The notes under the pieces are model-generated. The model did no database searches. It was not told where the DNA came from and saw only the letters and a list, made by a program, of their open reading frames with translations. From positions 1,178,001 through 1,242,000 of the forward strand of contig NAKE01000001.1 of the NCBI GenBank assembly GCA_008680965.1: a stretch of 64,000 nt of DNA, given 5' to 3'. This document shows, in pieces, positions 31,716 to 40,144 of this stretch; position 1 is the first letter of the stretch; every line of letters starts with the position of its first letter. A program made the position numbers and the translations under genes. This DNA comes from Collinsella aerofaciens. GTDB taxonomy: Bacteria; Actinomycetota; Coriobacteriia; Coriobacteriales; Coriobacteriaceae.

Positions 31716-32983
31716 GCGAGCTCCTCCTCAAAGTTATCGATCAGGTTGTTGCCCAGACGGACGACGGCGGCGCGGGTGCGCTCGTCGGTCGCGGAAAGTG
31801 CGGCGTCCTCCAGTTTGGCGCGAATGAACAGGTCCTCGGCAGCGTTTTGGTCAAGGCCGCGGCAGGCGAGGTAGAACAGCTGCTCGTCGCGGACGTGACC
31901 GATGGTGGCGCCGTGATTGCCGGCGACGTCGTCCTCGTCGCACAGGATGACGGGGACGGTCTTGTTGTCGACGCCCTTGTTGGCCAACAGCACGGTTTCG
32001 CGCTCGGTGCCGGTTGCGCCCTTGCAGCCGTGCACGAGGTCGATGGTGCCGCGGTAGACCTTCTTAGACGTACCGGTCAGCACGCCGTTGGCGTCGATTT
32101 CGCACTCGGTCTTGCGGCCGCGGTGGCGCAGCTCATAGTTAAAGTCGCGCACCTGCTCGCGGGCGCCCAGGTAATCGGTATCGATCGTCACCTTGGCGGT
32201 GCCGCCCAGCAGGTCGCCGGCAAGGCCGGTGGCGCTGGCGCCGGCTCCCAGGACGGTGTGCTGCACGTTGACGCGCGCGCCCTCGTCCAGGAACAGACCG
32301 GTGTCGTCGAGCGCGATCCAGCTGTCGTCGAGCGTCTGCGTGCAGGTCACATTGACAGTGGCGTACTCGTGAGCGCACACGCGCAGCACGGAGCCCACGA
32401 CGCCTTGGCCGTTGACGGGGGAGTCCAGGGCTATGCGCAGATCGAGCGTTGCCTGCGGACGGGCGACGACATCGATAGCGGCGATGGCCGCGGCAGCGTC
32501 GACGCCACTCACACGCACGGTGACCGTGGCGTGTTGGTATGCGGGCACGTCGATGACGATGCGCTTGGTGGCGTGGTCGGCCAGGTAGGTGTAGGCGGCC
32601 TCGCCCATGCCGGTCTCGAAGGCCTCGGCAGGGGAGAGCTCCTCTTCGAGCTTGATGGCGCCGGCCTGGTAGACAGAGGTGGCGGGCACGTCGAGCTCGG
32701 TCTCTGGTGTGATGCGGGCGCGGTCGGCAGCGTCGCCGGGGGCGGAGGCGCGGCGCTCGGGGAAGCGCTCGGCCATGGCGTCCATGGCGGCGTCGAAGGC
32801 GTCGGCAGCGCCGCGGAACTGCTCGTCCAGCCCCTCGACCTCGACGGCCTCGGCGGGAGCGGCGGTAAGCTCGTCCGAAAGCTCAAGCTTGGTCTGGTTC
32901 ATGCGCAGCCAACCCCAAGTGGCGGCAGGCATCGCATTAACCTGCTCGAGCGTGGTGGCGGCGGTGTTCGTGGTCTGTTTCAT
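31712..32983 (-). CDS. sufD: SUF complex subunit SufD
   Basis: The 423-residue protein is a beta-helix paralogue of SufB and forms the SufBC2D scaffold. Its C-terminal half has the family pattern (EIDANGVLTGTSKKVYRGTIDLVHGCKGATGTERETVLL and CDEDDVAGNHGATIGHVRDEQLFYLACRGLD). The His in GNHGATIG corresponds to the cluster-linked His of SufD. The ATG shares its A with the sufB stop, so the two are translationally coupled. Codon use matches the rest of the operon. Confidence 0.93.
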   Translation of the reverse strand: MKQTTNTAATTLEQVNAMPAATWGWLRMNQTKLELSDELTAAPAEAVEVEGLDEQFRGAADAFDAAMDAMAERFPERRASAPGDAADRARITPETELDVPATSVYQAGAIKLEEELSPAEAFETGMGEAAYTYLADHATKRIVIDVPAYQHATVTVRVSGVDAAAAIAAIDVVARPQATLDLRIALDSPVNGQGVVGSVLRVCAHEYATVNVTCTQTLDDSWIALDDTGLFLDEGARVNVQHTVLGAGASATGLAGDLLGGTAKVTIDTDYLGAREQVRDFNYELRHRGRKTECEIDANGVLTGTSKKVYRGTIDLVHGCKGATGTERETVLLANKGVDNKTVPVILCDEDDVAGNHGATIGHVRDEQLFYLACRGLDQNAAEDLFIRAKLEDAALSATDERTRAAVVRLGNNLIDNFEEELA

Positions 32984-34395
32984 TATCCGATCGCTCCTTC
33001 CATCTCGAGCTTGATCAGGTTGTTCATCTCGACGGCGTACTCAAGCGGCAGCTCCTTGGAGACCGGGTTGGCAAAGCCGTTGACGATCATGGTGCGGGCC
33101 TCTTCTTCCGAGATGCCGCGGCTCATCAGATAGAACACCTTGTCGTCGCCGATGCGGCCGATGGTGGCCTCGTGGCCGATGTCGACATTCTTGGCGCGGA
33201 TGTCCATGGCGGGGATGGTATCGGAGCGGCTCTGGTCGTCGAGCATGAGCGACTGGCAGCTCACGGTTGCCTTGGAACCCTCGGCCTTAGGCGTGGCCAC
33301 GATGGAGCTGCGGAAGGTCTGGATGCCGCCGCTCTTGGAGATGCCCTTGGTCTCGACGGTTGCCGAGGTATCGGGCGCGTTGAGTACGACCTTACAGCCG
33401 GTGTCGAGGTTTTGGCCGGCACCGGCAAAGGTGATGCCGGTAAAGCTCGAGCGGGCGCGACGGCCGTTGAGCACGCTCATGGGATAGAGGTAGCCCACGT
33501 GGCTGCCGAAGGAGCCGCTGATCCACTCGATGTCGCCGTCCTCGTCCACGCGCGCACGCTTGGTGTTGAGGTTGTACATGTTCTTGGACCAGTTCTCGAT
33601 GGTCGAGTAGCGCAGGTGCGCACGCTTGCCCACAAAGAGCTCCACAGCACCGGCGTGGAGGTTGGCCACGTTGTACTTGGGCGCGGAGCAGCCCTCGATA
33701 AAGTGCAGGTCGGCGTCGTCCTCGACGATGATGAGCGTGTGCTCAAACTGGCCGGCGCCCTTAGCGTTGAGGCGGAAGTAGCTCTGCAGCGGAAAATCGA
33801 GCTTGGTGCCCTTGGGCACGTAGACAAACGAGCCGCCCGACCACACGGCGCCGTGCAGGGCCGCAAACTTGTGGTCGGTGGGCGGGATGAGCGTCATAAA
33901 CTTCTCGTGGATGAGCGGCTCCCACTGCGGGTCGTGCAGGGCCTCTTCGATGCCGGAGTAGACGATGCCCATCTTGGACGCGGTGTCCTGCATGTTGTGG
34001 TAGACCAGCTCGGAGTCGTACTGCGCGCCGACGCCCGCCAGGTAGCTACGCTCGGCCTCGGGGATGCCCAGGCGCTCAAAGGTGTTCTTGATGTCGTCGG
34101 GCACCGACTCCCAGTTGTGTTTTTGGTCGGTGTTGGGCTTGACGTAGGTGACGATGTTGTCCATGTCCAGGCCCTCGATGGAAGGGCCCCACGTCGGGTC
34201 GGGAAAACGATTGAAGATCTCGAGGGACTTGAGGCGCAGGTCGAGCATCCACTGCGGCTCGTCCTTCTTGGCGCTGATCTCGCGCACGATGTCGGGCGTG
34301 ATGCCGGCGTCGAGGCGCTCGAATCCCTCCTCGCCATAGGTGAAGTCGTAGAGGCTGCGGTCGATGTCCGCGACCTCGGTGCGGTTCTTGGTCAT
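32983..34395 (-). CDS. sufB: SUF complex subunit SufB
   Basis: The 470-residue scaffold core protein has the characteristic LPPTDHKFAALHGAVWSGGSFVYVPKG, FEHTLIIVEDDADLHFIEGCSAPKYN, and the C-terminal DIGHEATIGRIGDDKVFYLMSRGISEEEA. The Cys of EGCSAPKYN is the equivalent of the proposed cluster-building Cys in E. coli SufB (Cys405 is further on). Length is standard. It follows sufC with a 12-bp gap. Confidence 0.95.
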   Translation of the reverse strand: MTKNRTEVADIDRSLYDFTYGEEGFERLDAGITPDIVREISAKKDEPQWMLDLRLKSLEIFNRFPDPTWGPSIEGLDMDNIVTYVKPNTDQKHNWESVPDDIKNTFERLGIPEAERSYLAGVGAQYDSELVYHNMQDTASKMGIVYSGIEEALHDPQWEPLIHEKFMTLIPPTDHKFAALHGAVWSGGSFVYVPKGTKLDFPLQSYFRLNAKGAGQFEHTLIIVEDDADLHFIEGCSAPKYNVANLHAGAVELFVGKRAHLRYSTIENWSKNMYNLNTKRARVDEDGDIEWISGSFGSHVGYLYPMSVLNGRRARSSFTGITFAGAGQNLDTGCKVVLNAPDTSATVETKGISKSGGIQTFRSSIVATPKAEGSKATVSCQSLMLDDQSRSDTIPAMDIRAKNVDIGHEATIGRIGDDKVFYLMSRGISEEEARTMIVNGFANPVSKELPLEYAVEMNNLIKLEMEGAIG

Positions 34396-34407
34396 TGCGT
34401 CGCCCCT

Positions 34408-35208
34408 TTACGCCTGCTGCTCGGCAGCGGCGGCTTCGGCCTGGGCGCGCTGCTCGGCGGCCTCGCGCTCGAAGGTCTCAAAGCCGTTCTTATCGATCCA
34501 GGGGATGAGCGAGGCGTCGTCCTCGCGCACGATGTGGCCCTTGACCATAACGTGGACGCGGTCGACATCCAGATGCTCCAGGATGCGCGTGTTGTGCGTG
34601 ATGATGAGCATGGAGCCGTCGCAGCTCTTGCGGTAGGCGTCCATGCCATGGCTGACGGTGGACAGGGCGTCGACGTCCAGGCCCGAGTCGGTTTCGTCCA
34701 GGATGGCGAGCTTAGGCTGCAGCAGCAGAAGCTGGAGCATCTCGACCTTCTTTTTCTCGCCGCCCGAGAAGCCCACGCCCAGCTCGCGGTTGAGGTAGGC
34801 GGTGTCCATGTTGAGCTCTGCCGCGAGCTCCTTGACGCGCCGGCGGAACTCCTTGCCCTTCATCTCCAGGCCGGGGCGGCCGGCGATGCTGGCACGCAAA
34901 AAGCTCGACAGCGGCACGCCCGGGATCTCGACCGGGGCCTGGAAGCTCAGGAACAGGCCGGCGCGCGAGCGCTTGTCGGTGGTGAGCTCGGTGATGTCCT
35001 GGCCGTCAAAGACGATGCGGCCGTCGTTGACGGTATAGACAGGGTCGCCCATGACCAGGTGGCCGAGGGTGGACTTGCCGGCGCCGTTGGGTCCCATCAG
35101 CACGTGGGTCTCGCCGGCGGCGACGTTGAGGTTGACGTTGTGGAGGATGGTCTTCTCGTCCACGGAGGCGGTCAGACCTTCGATGGAAAGCAGCGGATTT
35201 GCGCTCAT
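34408..35208 (-). CDS. sufC: SUF complex ATPase SufC
   Basis: The 266-residue ABC-type ATPase drives conformational change in SufBCD. Walker A is GPNGAGKST, the signature is FSGGEKKKVEM, Walker B is LAILDETDSGLD and the switch His is in IITHNTRIL. ATG 35208 is chosen because AGAGGGA lies close upstream and the homology starts at LLSIEGL; ten more codons to 35238 have no site. It is the first gene of sufCBDSU. The C-terminal 20 residues are a Glu/Ala-rich tail. Confidence 0.95.
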   Translation of the reverse strand: MSANPLLSIEGLTASVDEKTILHNVNLNVAAGETHVLMGPNGAGKSTLGHLVMGDPVYTVNDGRIVFDGQDITELTTDKRSRAGLFLSFQAPVEIPGVPLSSFLRASIAGRPGLEMKGKEFRRRVKELAAELNMDTAYLNRELGVGFSGGEKKKVEMLQLLLLQPKLAILDETDSGLDVDALSTVSHGMDAYRKSCDGSMLIITHNTRILEHLDVDRVHVMVKGHIVREDDASLIPWIDKNGFETFEREAAEQRAQAEAAAAEQQA

Positions 35209-35272
35209 GCTGTCCCTCTCTGTATATGGTGTACTCATAGGTGTACTAAACCCTAGGAATCTTCTCGGAATA

Positions 35273-35300
35273 AAGTTACTATGGGTTCGGCGTTAGTCAA
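35273..35300 (-). promoter_or_regulatory. Candidate suf operon promoter
   Basis: On the minus strand TTGACT (35300-35295) and TAACTT (35278-35273) are separated by 16 bp, about 65 bp upstream of sufC. Confidence 0.45.
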
Positions 35301-35381
35301 GGGAAAACCCGACTAATCCACTCGACTTTTTAGATGTGGGACATAATAATCAGGTTTGTTTGCCCCGCGTGCATAAGATTT

Positions 35382-35409
35382 GGGACAAATAGGCCTGGTA
35401 TTTTGTCCC
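35382..35409. promoter_or_regulatory. Inverted repeat before the Rrf2 gene, candidate operator
   Basis: GGGACAAA (35382-35389) and TTTGTCCC (35402-35409) form an 8-bp palindrome with a 12-bp centre, 21 bp before the regulator's start. A related TGGGACATAAT occurs at about 35337-35347. Binding by the adjacent Rrf2 protein is inferred from position only. Confidence 0.45.
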
Positions 35410-35430
35410 GGCAACGATGAGAGGGTAGGT

Positions 35431-35862
35431 ATGCTCATTTCTTCTAAGGGCCGCTATGCCCTCCGGCTGATGATCTATATCGCGGCGTTGGGCGACGCCG
35501 AAGGCAAGATTGCCCTGCGCGAGGTCGCCGACCGCGAGCATATCTCGCAAAAGTACTTGGAGCAGCTGGTTCGTCCGCTTATGAAGTCGGGCCTGCTTAA
35601 GAGCGTGCGCGGCAAGGGCGGCGGCTACATGATGGCCAAGGACCCCGCCGAGGTGCGTGCCGGCGACATCCTGCGCGCCGTCGAGGGCAGCACGGCTCCG
35701 GTGGCGTGCGACGGCATCGACAACAGCTGCACCCGTAGTGATCTGTGCTCAACGGTCAAGTTCTGGCGCGGTCTGGACGACGTGATCGAAAAGTATGTCG
35801 ACGGCGTGACCCTGGCCGACCTAGCCGCCGTCCCCGAGATCAACTTTGAGATTAAGCTGTAG
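35431..35862 (+). CDS. Rrf2-family regulator with three Cys, IscR/SufR-like
   Basis: The 143-residue protein has the Rrf2 winged helix (MLISSKGRYALRLMIYIA, ISQKYLEQLVRPLMKSGLLKSVRGKGGGYMMA) and three Cys in VACDGIDNSCTRSDLC, the cluster-binding arrangement of IscR. Such proteins sense Fe-S status and repress suf/isc genes. It is divergent from sufC with 222 bp between, which supports control of the suf operon and itself. ATG 35431 is preceded by GAGAGGG; a longer frame has no site and would cross the candidate operator. Confidence 0.9.
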   Translation: MLISSKGRYALRLMIYIAALGDAEGKIALREVADREHISQKYLEQLVRPLMKSGLLKSVRGKGGGYMMAKDPAEVRAGDILRAVEGSTAPVACDGIDNSCTRSDLCSTVKFWRGLDDVIEKYVDGVTLADLAAVPEINFEIKL

Positions 35863-35870
35863 GGCTGCAA

Positions 35871-36158
35871 ATGGCATCTCTCGACAAGGTGTACAAGCAA
35901 ATCGAAGATTTTGCTCGGGAATGTGACGCCGAGAAAGTTGTGCTGTTTGGGTCTCGCGCTCGAGGCAACAACTTGCCTAAGAGCGATATTGACATCGCCG
36001 TAGCAGGTTGCCGGGATTTCGGCCGTTTCTCATATTTGATCGAGGAGCGTCTTGATACTCTTTTAGATGTAGATGTCGTCAATCTCGATGAGTCCTTATC
36101 GCAGCAATTGCTCGATGAAATTGCCAGGGATGGTGTGATTCTGTATGAAAAAATATGA
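35871..36158 (+). CDS. MNT-type nucleotidyltransferase (antitoxin-like)
   Basis: The 95-residue protein is a minimal nucleotidyltransferase: VVLFGSRARGNNLPKSDIDIAV carries the GSxxxG turn and the two Asp of the DxD triad (residues 39 and 41), and VDVVNLD supplies the third acidic position. In MNT/HEPN pairs this enzyme modifies the partner and neutralises it. It starts 8 bp after the Rrf2 gene and overlaps the next gene by 14 bp. It could be co-transcribed with the regulator. AT-rich composition relative to the suf genes suggests later acquisition. Confidence 0.85.
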   Translation: MASLDKVYKQIEDFARECDAEKVVLFGSRARGNNLPKSDIDIAVAGCRDFGRFSYLIEERLDTLLDVDVVNLDESLSQQLLDEIARDGVILYEKI

Positions 36159-36564
36159 GAACTTTGCCAGCGCCTTGGCGAATCTTGAGGATGCGCCCAA
36201 TCAGGATCTCAACAATGATTTTGTTCAGAGTGGATTGATTAATAAGTTCAATCTTCAATTTGAACTGAGCTGGAAGCTCCTTAAGCGTCTGCTCGAGTAT
36301 GAGGGTGCCACGCTTGCCGCGTCGGGGTCTCCTCGTGCCATCTTGAAGGAGTCCTACCGATTCTACGACTTTATTGATGAGGCAGCCTGGCTAGATATGC
36401 TCAGAGACCGCAATACGAACGTCCATATCTACGACAACAAGCTCGCTCAAGATTTGATTCAGCGCATCTTGGACGTCTATATCCCTGCTTTCTGCCAGTT
36501 GAGGGACGGGCTGATGGAGCGTTACGGCGAGCTTCTGTTGGCGCCTGACGACCAGTTTGTTTAA
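36145..36564 (+). CDS. HEPN-domain partner of the nucleotidyltransferase (HI0074-like)
   Basis: The 139-residue all-helical protein matches the nucleotidyltransferase-substrate-binding family (HI0074/TIGR01987). FVQSGLINKFNLQFELSWKLLKR is the conserved helix, and RNTNVHIY (residues 89-96) gives the R-x4-H signature of HEPN ribonucleases. It may therefore act as an RNase toxin held by the MNT protein, or as a non-toxic regulatory pair. Translation is coupled to the upstream gene by a 14-bp overlap. Confidence 0.83.
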   Translation: MKKYENFASALANLEDAPNQDLNNDFVQSGLINKFNLQFELSWKLLKRLLEYEGATLAASGSPRAILKESYRFYDFIDEAAWLDMLRDRNTNVHIYDNKLAQDLIQRILDVYIPAFCQLRDGLMERYGELLLAPDDQFV

Positions 36565-36692
36565 TTCCTTAAGATTTCGCGGAGGGTTGTTGCCGTTTAC
36601 CGAGGGGTTGTTGTGCAACAACGGGCGAGCTGGGATACTTAGATTCATCTTTGCAAACTTCACTTTAACTACACCAATGCAGGGAGGATCTT

Positions 36693-38447
36693 ATGCAGCC
36701 CAAGCATTCCGCGATTGTGGCAGGCCTGACGCTGGCGCTTTCGTTTGGCGCTGTTGCCGCGCCTGTGACTGCTGTTGCCGAGGAGCCCGCGCCGGGTGTT
36801 GCCTCGGATGCCACCGATATCGATAAGGGCCTTTACACCCAGCAGTCTTTTTCGGGCGTGCTGAGGTCGGTTCAGGGGGTCTCGTTTGTCAACGTGACTG
36901 CCGAGATGAAGTACTTCACCAAATACGAGAGCCATGGCAACTATAACCAGGGCTTTTCGTATGGCGATGGCTATAACGCGCTAGGCTATTACCAGTTCGA
37001 CCGCCGTTGGTCGCTTGTTCCGTTTATGAAACAGGTCTACAACTACGATTCTGCTAAGTACGGCATGCTTAAGGCCGCAATCGATCACGGCAGTGAGATT
37101 TCCAACGCGAACAACCCCATGTATGCGAACGGCCAGCTCACCGAGCTGGGTCGTATTGCGCAGGAGGCCTTCCAGGGTGCTTATAACACCGACCCTGCTG
37201 AGTTCTCGGCGCTGCAGGATGCCTATGCGTATAACTCGTACTATGCGGTGACCGAGGCGTGGCTCAAGAGTGCTCTCGGCATTGATGTCTCCGGCCGCGC
37301 CGACTGTGTCAAGGGCATGGTGTGGAGTATTACCAACATGTGCGGCACCGGTGGCTGCAGAGACTTCTTCCGCTGGGCAAACCTTTCCAACAGCATGACG
37401 GACCGCGAGTTTGTGACGGCGCTTTCCAACAGCGTGGTCAATAACGTGGCGACCAAGTATGCAAGCCAGCCCCAGTATCATGAGGGCTGGAAGAACCGCT
37501 ACCGCAATGAGCTCAAGGATTGTCTGGTCTATATCGCCGAGGACGAGGCTGCCGCGGCAACGCCTGTGGAGCCCGTGCAGCCCGAGCCCACGCCGGCGCC
37601 TGGTCCGAGCATGGCGCCTGCTGCTCCCGCGGCACCGACGCCTGGTACCGATGACGGTGCGAGCGACGATAATGATACGGATGCGCCCTCGACCGATACT
37701 GACGGCGATGGCTCTGCTGGTGGCACTACCAACGACGGCTCTTCCTCGAGCGGCTCCGATTCGAACGGCTCTGCTGCGGGCGATTCGTCTTCAAGCTCTG
37801 CCGGCAATACGGGCAGCGCCGCCTCTGGTTCGACCGACGCTGGTTCCTCTGACTCTTCCACTGGCTCGAGCGAATCTTCCGCCGATACTGGTTCTAGCAA
37901 TGACTCTAACTCTGACGCCGCTTCTGATTCCGGTGCTTCCAAGGACGACTCGAATAAGGCGCCGGACGCGCCCGTTATTTCGACGGACAAGAGGCCCTCT
38001 TTCGTTGTGCAGCTTGGCTATACGTTTGGTTCCTCGCTGATGGCTGGCGCAAGCAGCTTGTCTCCTGACAAGAACAATTCTGATCAGACTTCCACGGAAA
38101 AGGCCGAGGCCGCAAAGGGCGACTCCAAGGACGATGATTCCGAGAAGACCGAGTCCGATAAGAGTACTAGCTCTGAGGAAAAGGGCGAGAAGTCCGCTCA
38201 AAAGAAGGACGAGGAAAAGGGCAACGCCGACAACCAGAACCAGGAGCAAAATGGCTCTAAAACGGTGACCACCACGACCACGACCAAGTCTTCGGGCGGT
38301 AACATGCCCAAGACGGGCGACCTCATCGTTATGGCGAGCCTTGCCAGTGCAAGCTTGGCCACGCTGGGTGCCACGTCTATTGTGAGTGGCAAGCATAAGC
38401 TCGATCAGCAGAATAAGACTGCTGGTGAGGACGGTTCTGAGGAGTAG
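36693..38447 (+). CDS. Wall-anchored surface protein with MPKTG sorting signal
   Basis: The 584-residue protein has a signal peptide (about 1-29, cleaved near AVAEEP), a folded domain with several Cys (about 55-285), a Ser/Asp/Gly/Thr-rich linker (about 300-420), a Lys/Glu/Asp-rich second linker (about 450-535), then MPKTGD (about 538-543), a hydrophobic helix and a basic tail. Sortase substrates normally have LPxTG; the Leu-to-Met change may be tolerated. The folded domain has lysozyme-like features (an early Glu in KYESHGNYNQGF and NALGYYQF), but I cannot assign a family. GGAGG lies 5 bp before the ATG. Linkers with long simple repeats are usual for wall-spanning stalks. Confidence 0.82.
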   Translation: MQPKHSAIVAGLTLALSFGAVAAPVTAVAEEPAPGVASDATDIDKGLYTQQSFSGVLRSVQGVSFVNVTAEMKYFTKYESHGNYNQGFSYGDGYNALGYYQFDRRWSLVPFMKQVYNYDSAKYGMLKAAIDHGSEISNANNPMYANGQLTELGRIAQEAFQGAYNTDPAEFSALQDAYAYNSYYAVTEAWLKSALGIDVSGRADCVKGMVWSITNMCGTGGCRDFFRWANLSNSMTDREFVTALSNSVVNNVATKYASQPQYHEGWKNRYRNELKDCLVYIAEDEAAAATPVEPVQPEPTPAPGPSMAPAAPAAPTPGTDDGASDDNDTDAPSTDTDGDGSAGGTTNDGSSSSGSDSNGSAAGDSSSSSAGNTGSAASGSTDAGSSDSSTGSSESSADTGSSNDSNSDAASDSGASKDDSNKAPDAPVISTDKRPSFVVQLGYTFGSSLMAGASSLSPDKNNSDQTSTEKAEAAKGDSKDDDSEKTESDKSTSSEEKGEKSAQKKDEEKGNADNQNQEQNGSKTVTTTTTTKSSGGNMPKTGDLIVMASLASASLATLGATSIVSGKHKLDQQNKTAGEDGSEE

Positions 38448-38480
38448 CCTCTCGGCTGTCTGATAACTAAAGAGTCGGGA

Positions 38481-38517
38481 CGGGGCCCGGTGCGAATGCA
38501 TCGGGCCCTGTTTTGTT
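38481..38517 (+). terminator. Terminator of the surface protein gene
   Basis: A GC-rich stem CGGGGCCCGGTGC/GCATCGGGCCCTG with a GAAT loop is followed by TTTTGTT. Confidence 0.85.
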
Positions 38518-38628
38518 GTGCAACGATTAGTTGTGCCCCCCCCTCACGCCCCATGTTGCTACCGTTGCCCGATATGTTTATGTGCCTACATCAATAAGCT
38601 CGTGGCGGTCATTACAATTGGCATCATG

Positions 38629-40112
38629 GGTAGTGTCGAGAAAGTTGGTGTAGCGCCCGATCCGAAGCGAGTCGGCCCGGCGTCCAGGAACCTGGAATAC
38701 GGTTGATATCCTATGCCGCCTCGATCCTGTCCGCAAGCTCGAGGCCGGATTCGATCATCTTCCTGGCCTCAGCCTCCAGCCGCGACCAGTCGACCGTCCC
38801 GTCGAGCCCGCGCGTGCGGCCCTCGTCGTAGAGCTCCCTCATCTTCGCCTCCGAGAAGTACCTGGATTCCTGCCATGTCTCGTCCTGCTCGCACATGACC
38901 GCGCCTGCCAGCCGCACCAGCGACGCCGCCGAGGGGAACGCCTGCACCACCCTCGACCTGCGCTTTATCTCGCGGTTCGTCCGCTCCTGGACGTTGTTGG
39001 TGCGCAGGCGCTTCCAGTGCGACGGCGGGAAGTCGAGGTATGCCAGGGCGTCCGGCTCGGCCTCCTCGAGGATCGCCGCCGCCCTCGGGCAGCACCCCTC
39101 CAGCATGTCGCACGCCACGTGGTACATGGCGGTCACGGTGGCGGCGTCGCGCCCGCGGAACACCTGCGAGACGATCCTGCCCACGCGGCGCCTGAGCTGC
39201 CAGGAGCCCGCCTCGCGCATGCAGTCGCGCATGAGGTGGACGGCGCAGCGCTGCCATGCCGCCCCCTGGAAGACCTCCGCCGCGGCCGCGACGAGGCCCG
39301 CGTGCGCGTCGGAGACGACGAGCTCCACGCCGGAGACGCCGCGGTCGCGGATCTTCCTGAGGAATGCCAGCCACGAGTCGTACGATTCCGTGTCCACCAC
39401 GTCGACACCCAGCACGCGCCTCCAGCCGCCCGCGTCGCAGCCGATGGCCGTGACGACGGCCGTGGAGGCCACGCGGCCCCCGCGGCGGCACTTGACGTAG
39501 GTGGCGTCGAGCCAGACGTAGGGCACCGGCGAGCCGTCGAGGGGCCTCGCGCAGAGCTCCTCGATGTCGGCGTCAAGGCTCGACGCGATGGCGCTCACCT
39601 GGTCCTTGGAGAGCCTGGACACGCCCATCTTCTCGGCCACCCTCTGCACCTTGCGGGTGCTCGTTCCGGTGGCGTACATCTCGGCCACGGCGGCCACGAG
39701 GGCGCGGTCCGCGCGCTGGTAGCGCTCGATCACGTCGTCCGGGAAGAAGCTGCCGGTGCGGAGCTTCGGGATTCGCAGCGTCAGCGTGCCGACGCAGGTG
39801 GCGAGCGACCTCTCTCGGTAGCCGTTTCGGCTGTTCGACCCGCCGCCGCAAAGCTGGTCGGCCTCGGCGTCCATCACGGCGTTCACGACCTGCTCGGCGA
39901 GGCGCCTGAGCAGCTCCTGCATGTCGATGGCGCCGTCGTCGAACCGGGGCATGGCGAGCATGTCCGGCGTCGGGTCTGATAAGATTTCCATAGCGGTCTT
40001 CGTCCTTTCCTAGAACCTGTTGTTGTGGTGATTTCAGATTCTAGGACGAAGGCCGTTCTTCGTTAAACGGGCGCTGGGGCGTCACCCTTACACCAACATT
40101 TTCGACGCGATC
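38629..40112 (-). mobile_element. IS256-family insertion sequence, copy B (1484 bp)
   Basis: Same length and ends as copy A, in the opposite orientation, flanked by GCATCATG at 38621-38628 and 40113-40120. It inserted just upstream of the gene at 40145. Confidence 0.95.
38711..39991 (-). CDS. IS256-family transposase, copy B
   Basis: The protein is identical to the 426-residue transposase at 28417, with the same catalytic motifs (WLDATYVKC, VVSDAHAGL, NVQERTNREIK). See copy A for the domain layout. Confidence 0.95.
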   Translation of the reverse strand: MEILSDPTPDMLAMPRFDDGAIDMQELLRRLAEQVVNAVMDAEADQLCGGGSNSRNGYRERSLATCVGTLTLRIPKLRTGSFFPDDVIERYQRADRALVAAVAEMYATGTSTRKVQRVAEKMGVSRLSKDQVSAIASSLDADIEELCARPLDGSPVPYVWLDATYVKCRRGGRVASTAVVTAIGCDAGGWRRVLGVDVVDTESYDSWLAFLRKIRDRGVSGVELVVSDAHAGLVAAAAEVFQGAAWQRCAVHLMRDCMREAGSWQLRRRVGRIVSQVFRGRDAATVTAMYHVACDMLEGCCPRAAAILEEAEPDALAYLDFPPSHWKRLRTNNVQERTNREIKRRSRVVQAFPSAASLVRLAGAVMCEQDETWQESRYFSEAKMRELYDEGRTRGLDGTVDWSRLEAEARKMIESGLELADRIEAA

Positions 40113-40144
40113 GCATCATGCTGCGATTTAAGGGGAACGTTGCG

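Noticed and set aside
33172..35256. A 694-codon plus-strand open frame opposite sufB and sufC
   Set aside because: An antisense artefact of GC-rich codon use; the minus strand encodes intact SufB and SufC.
28296..40112. Composite transposon carrying the suf genes
   Set aside because: Each IS256 copy has its own complete 8-bp duplication and the outer flanks do not match each other.
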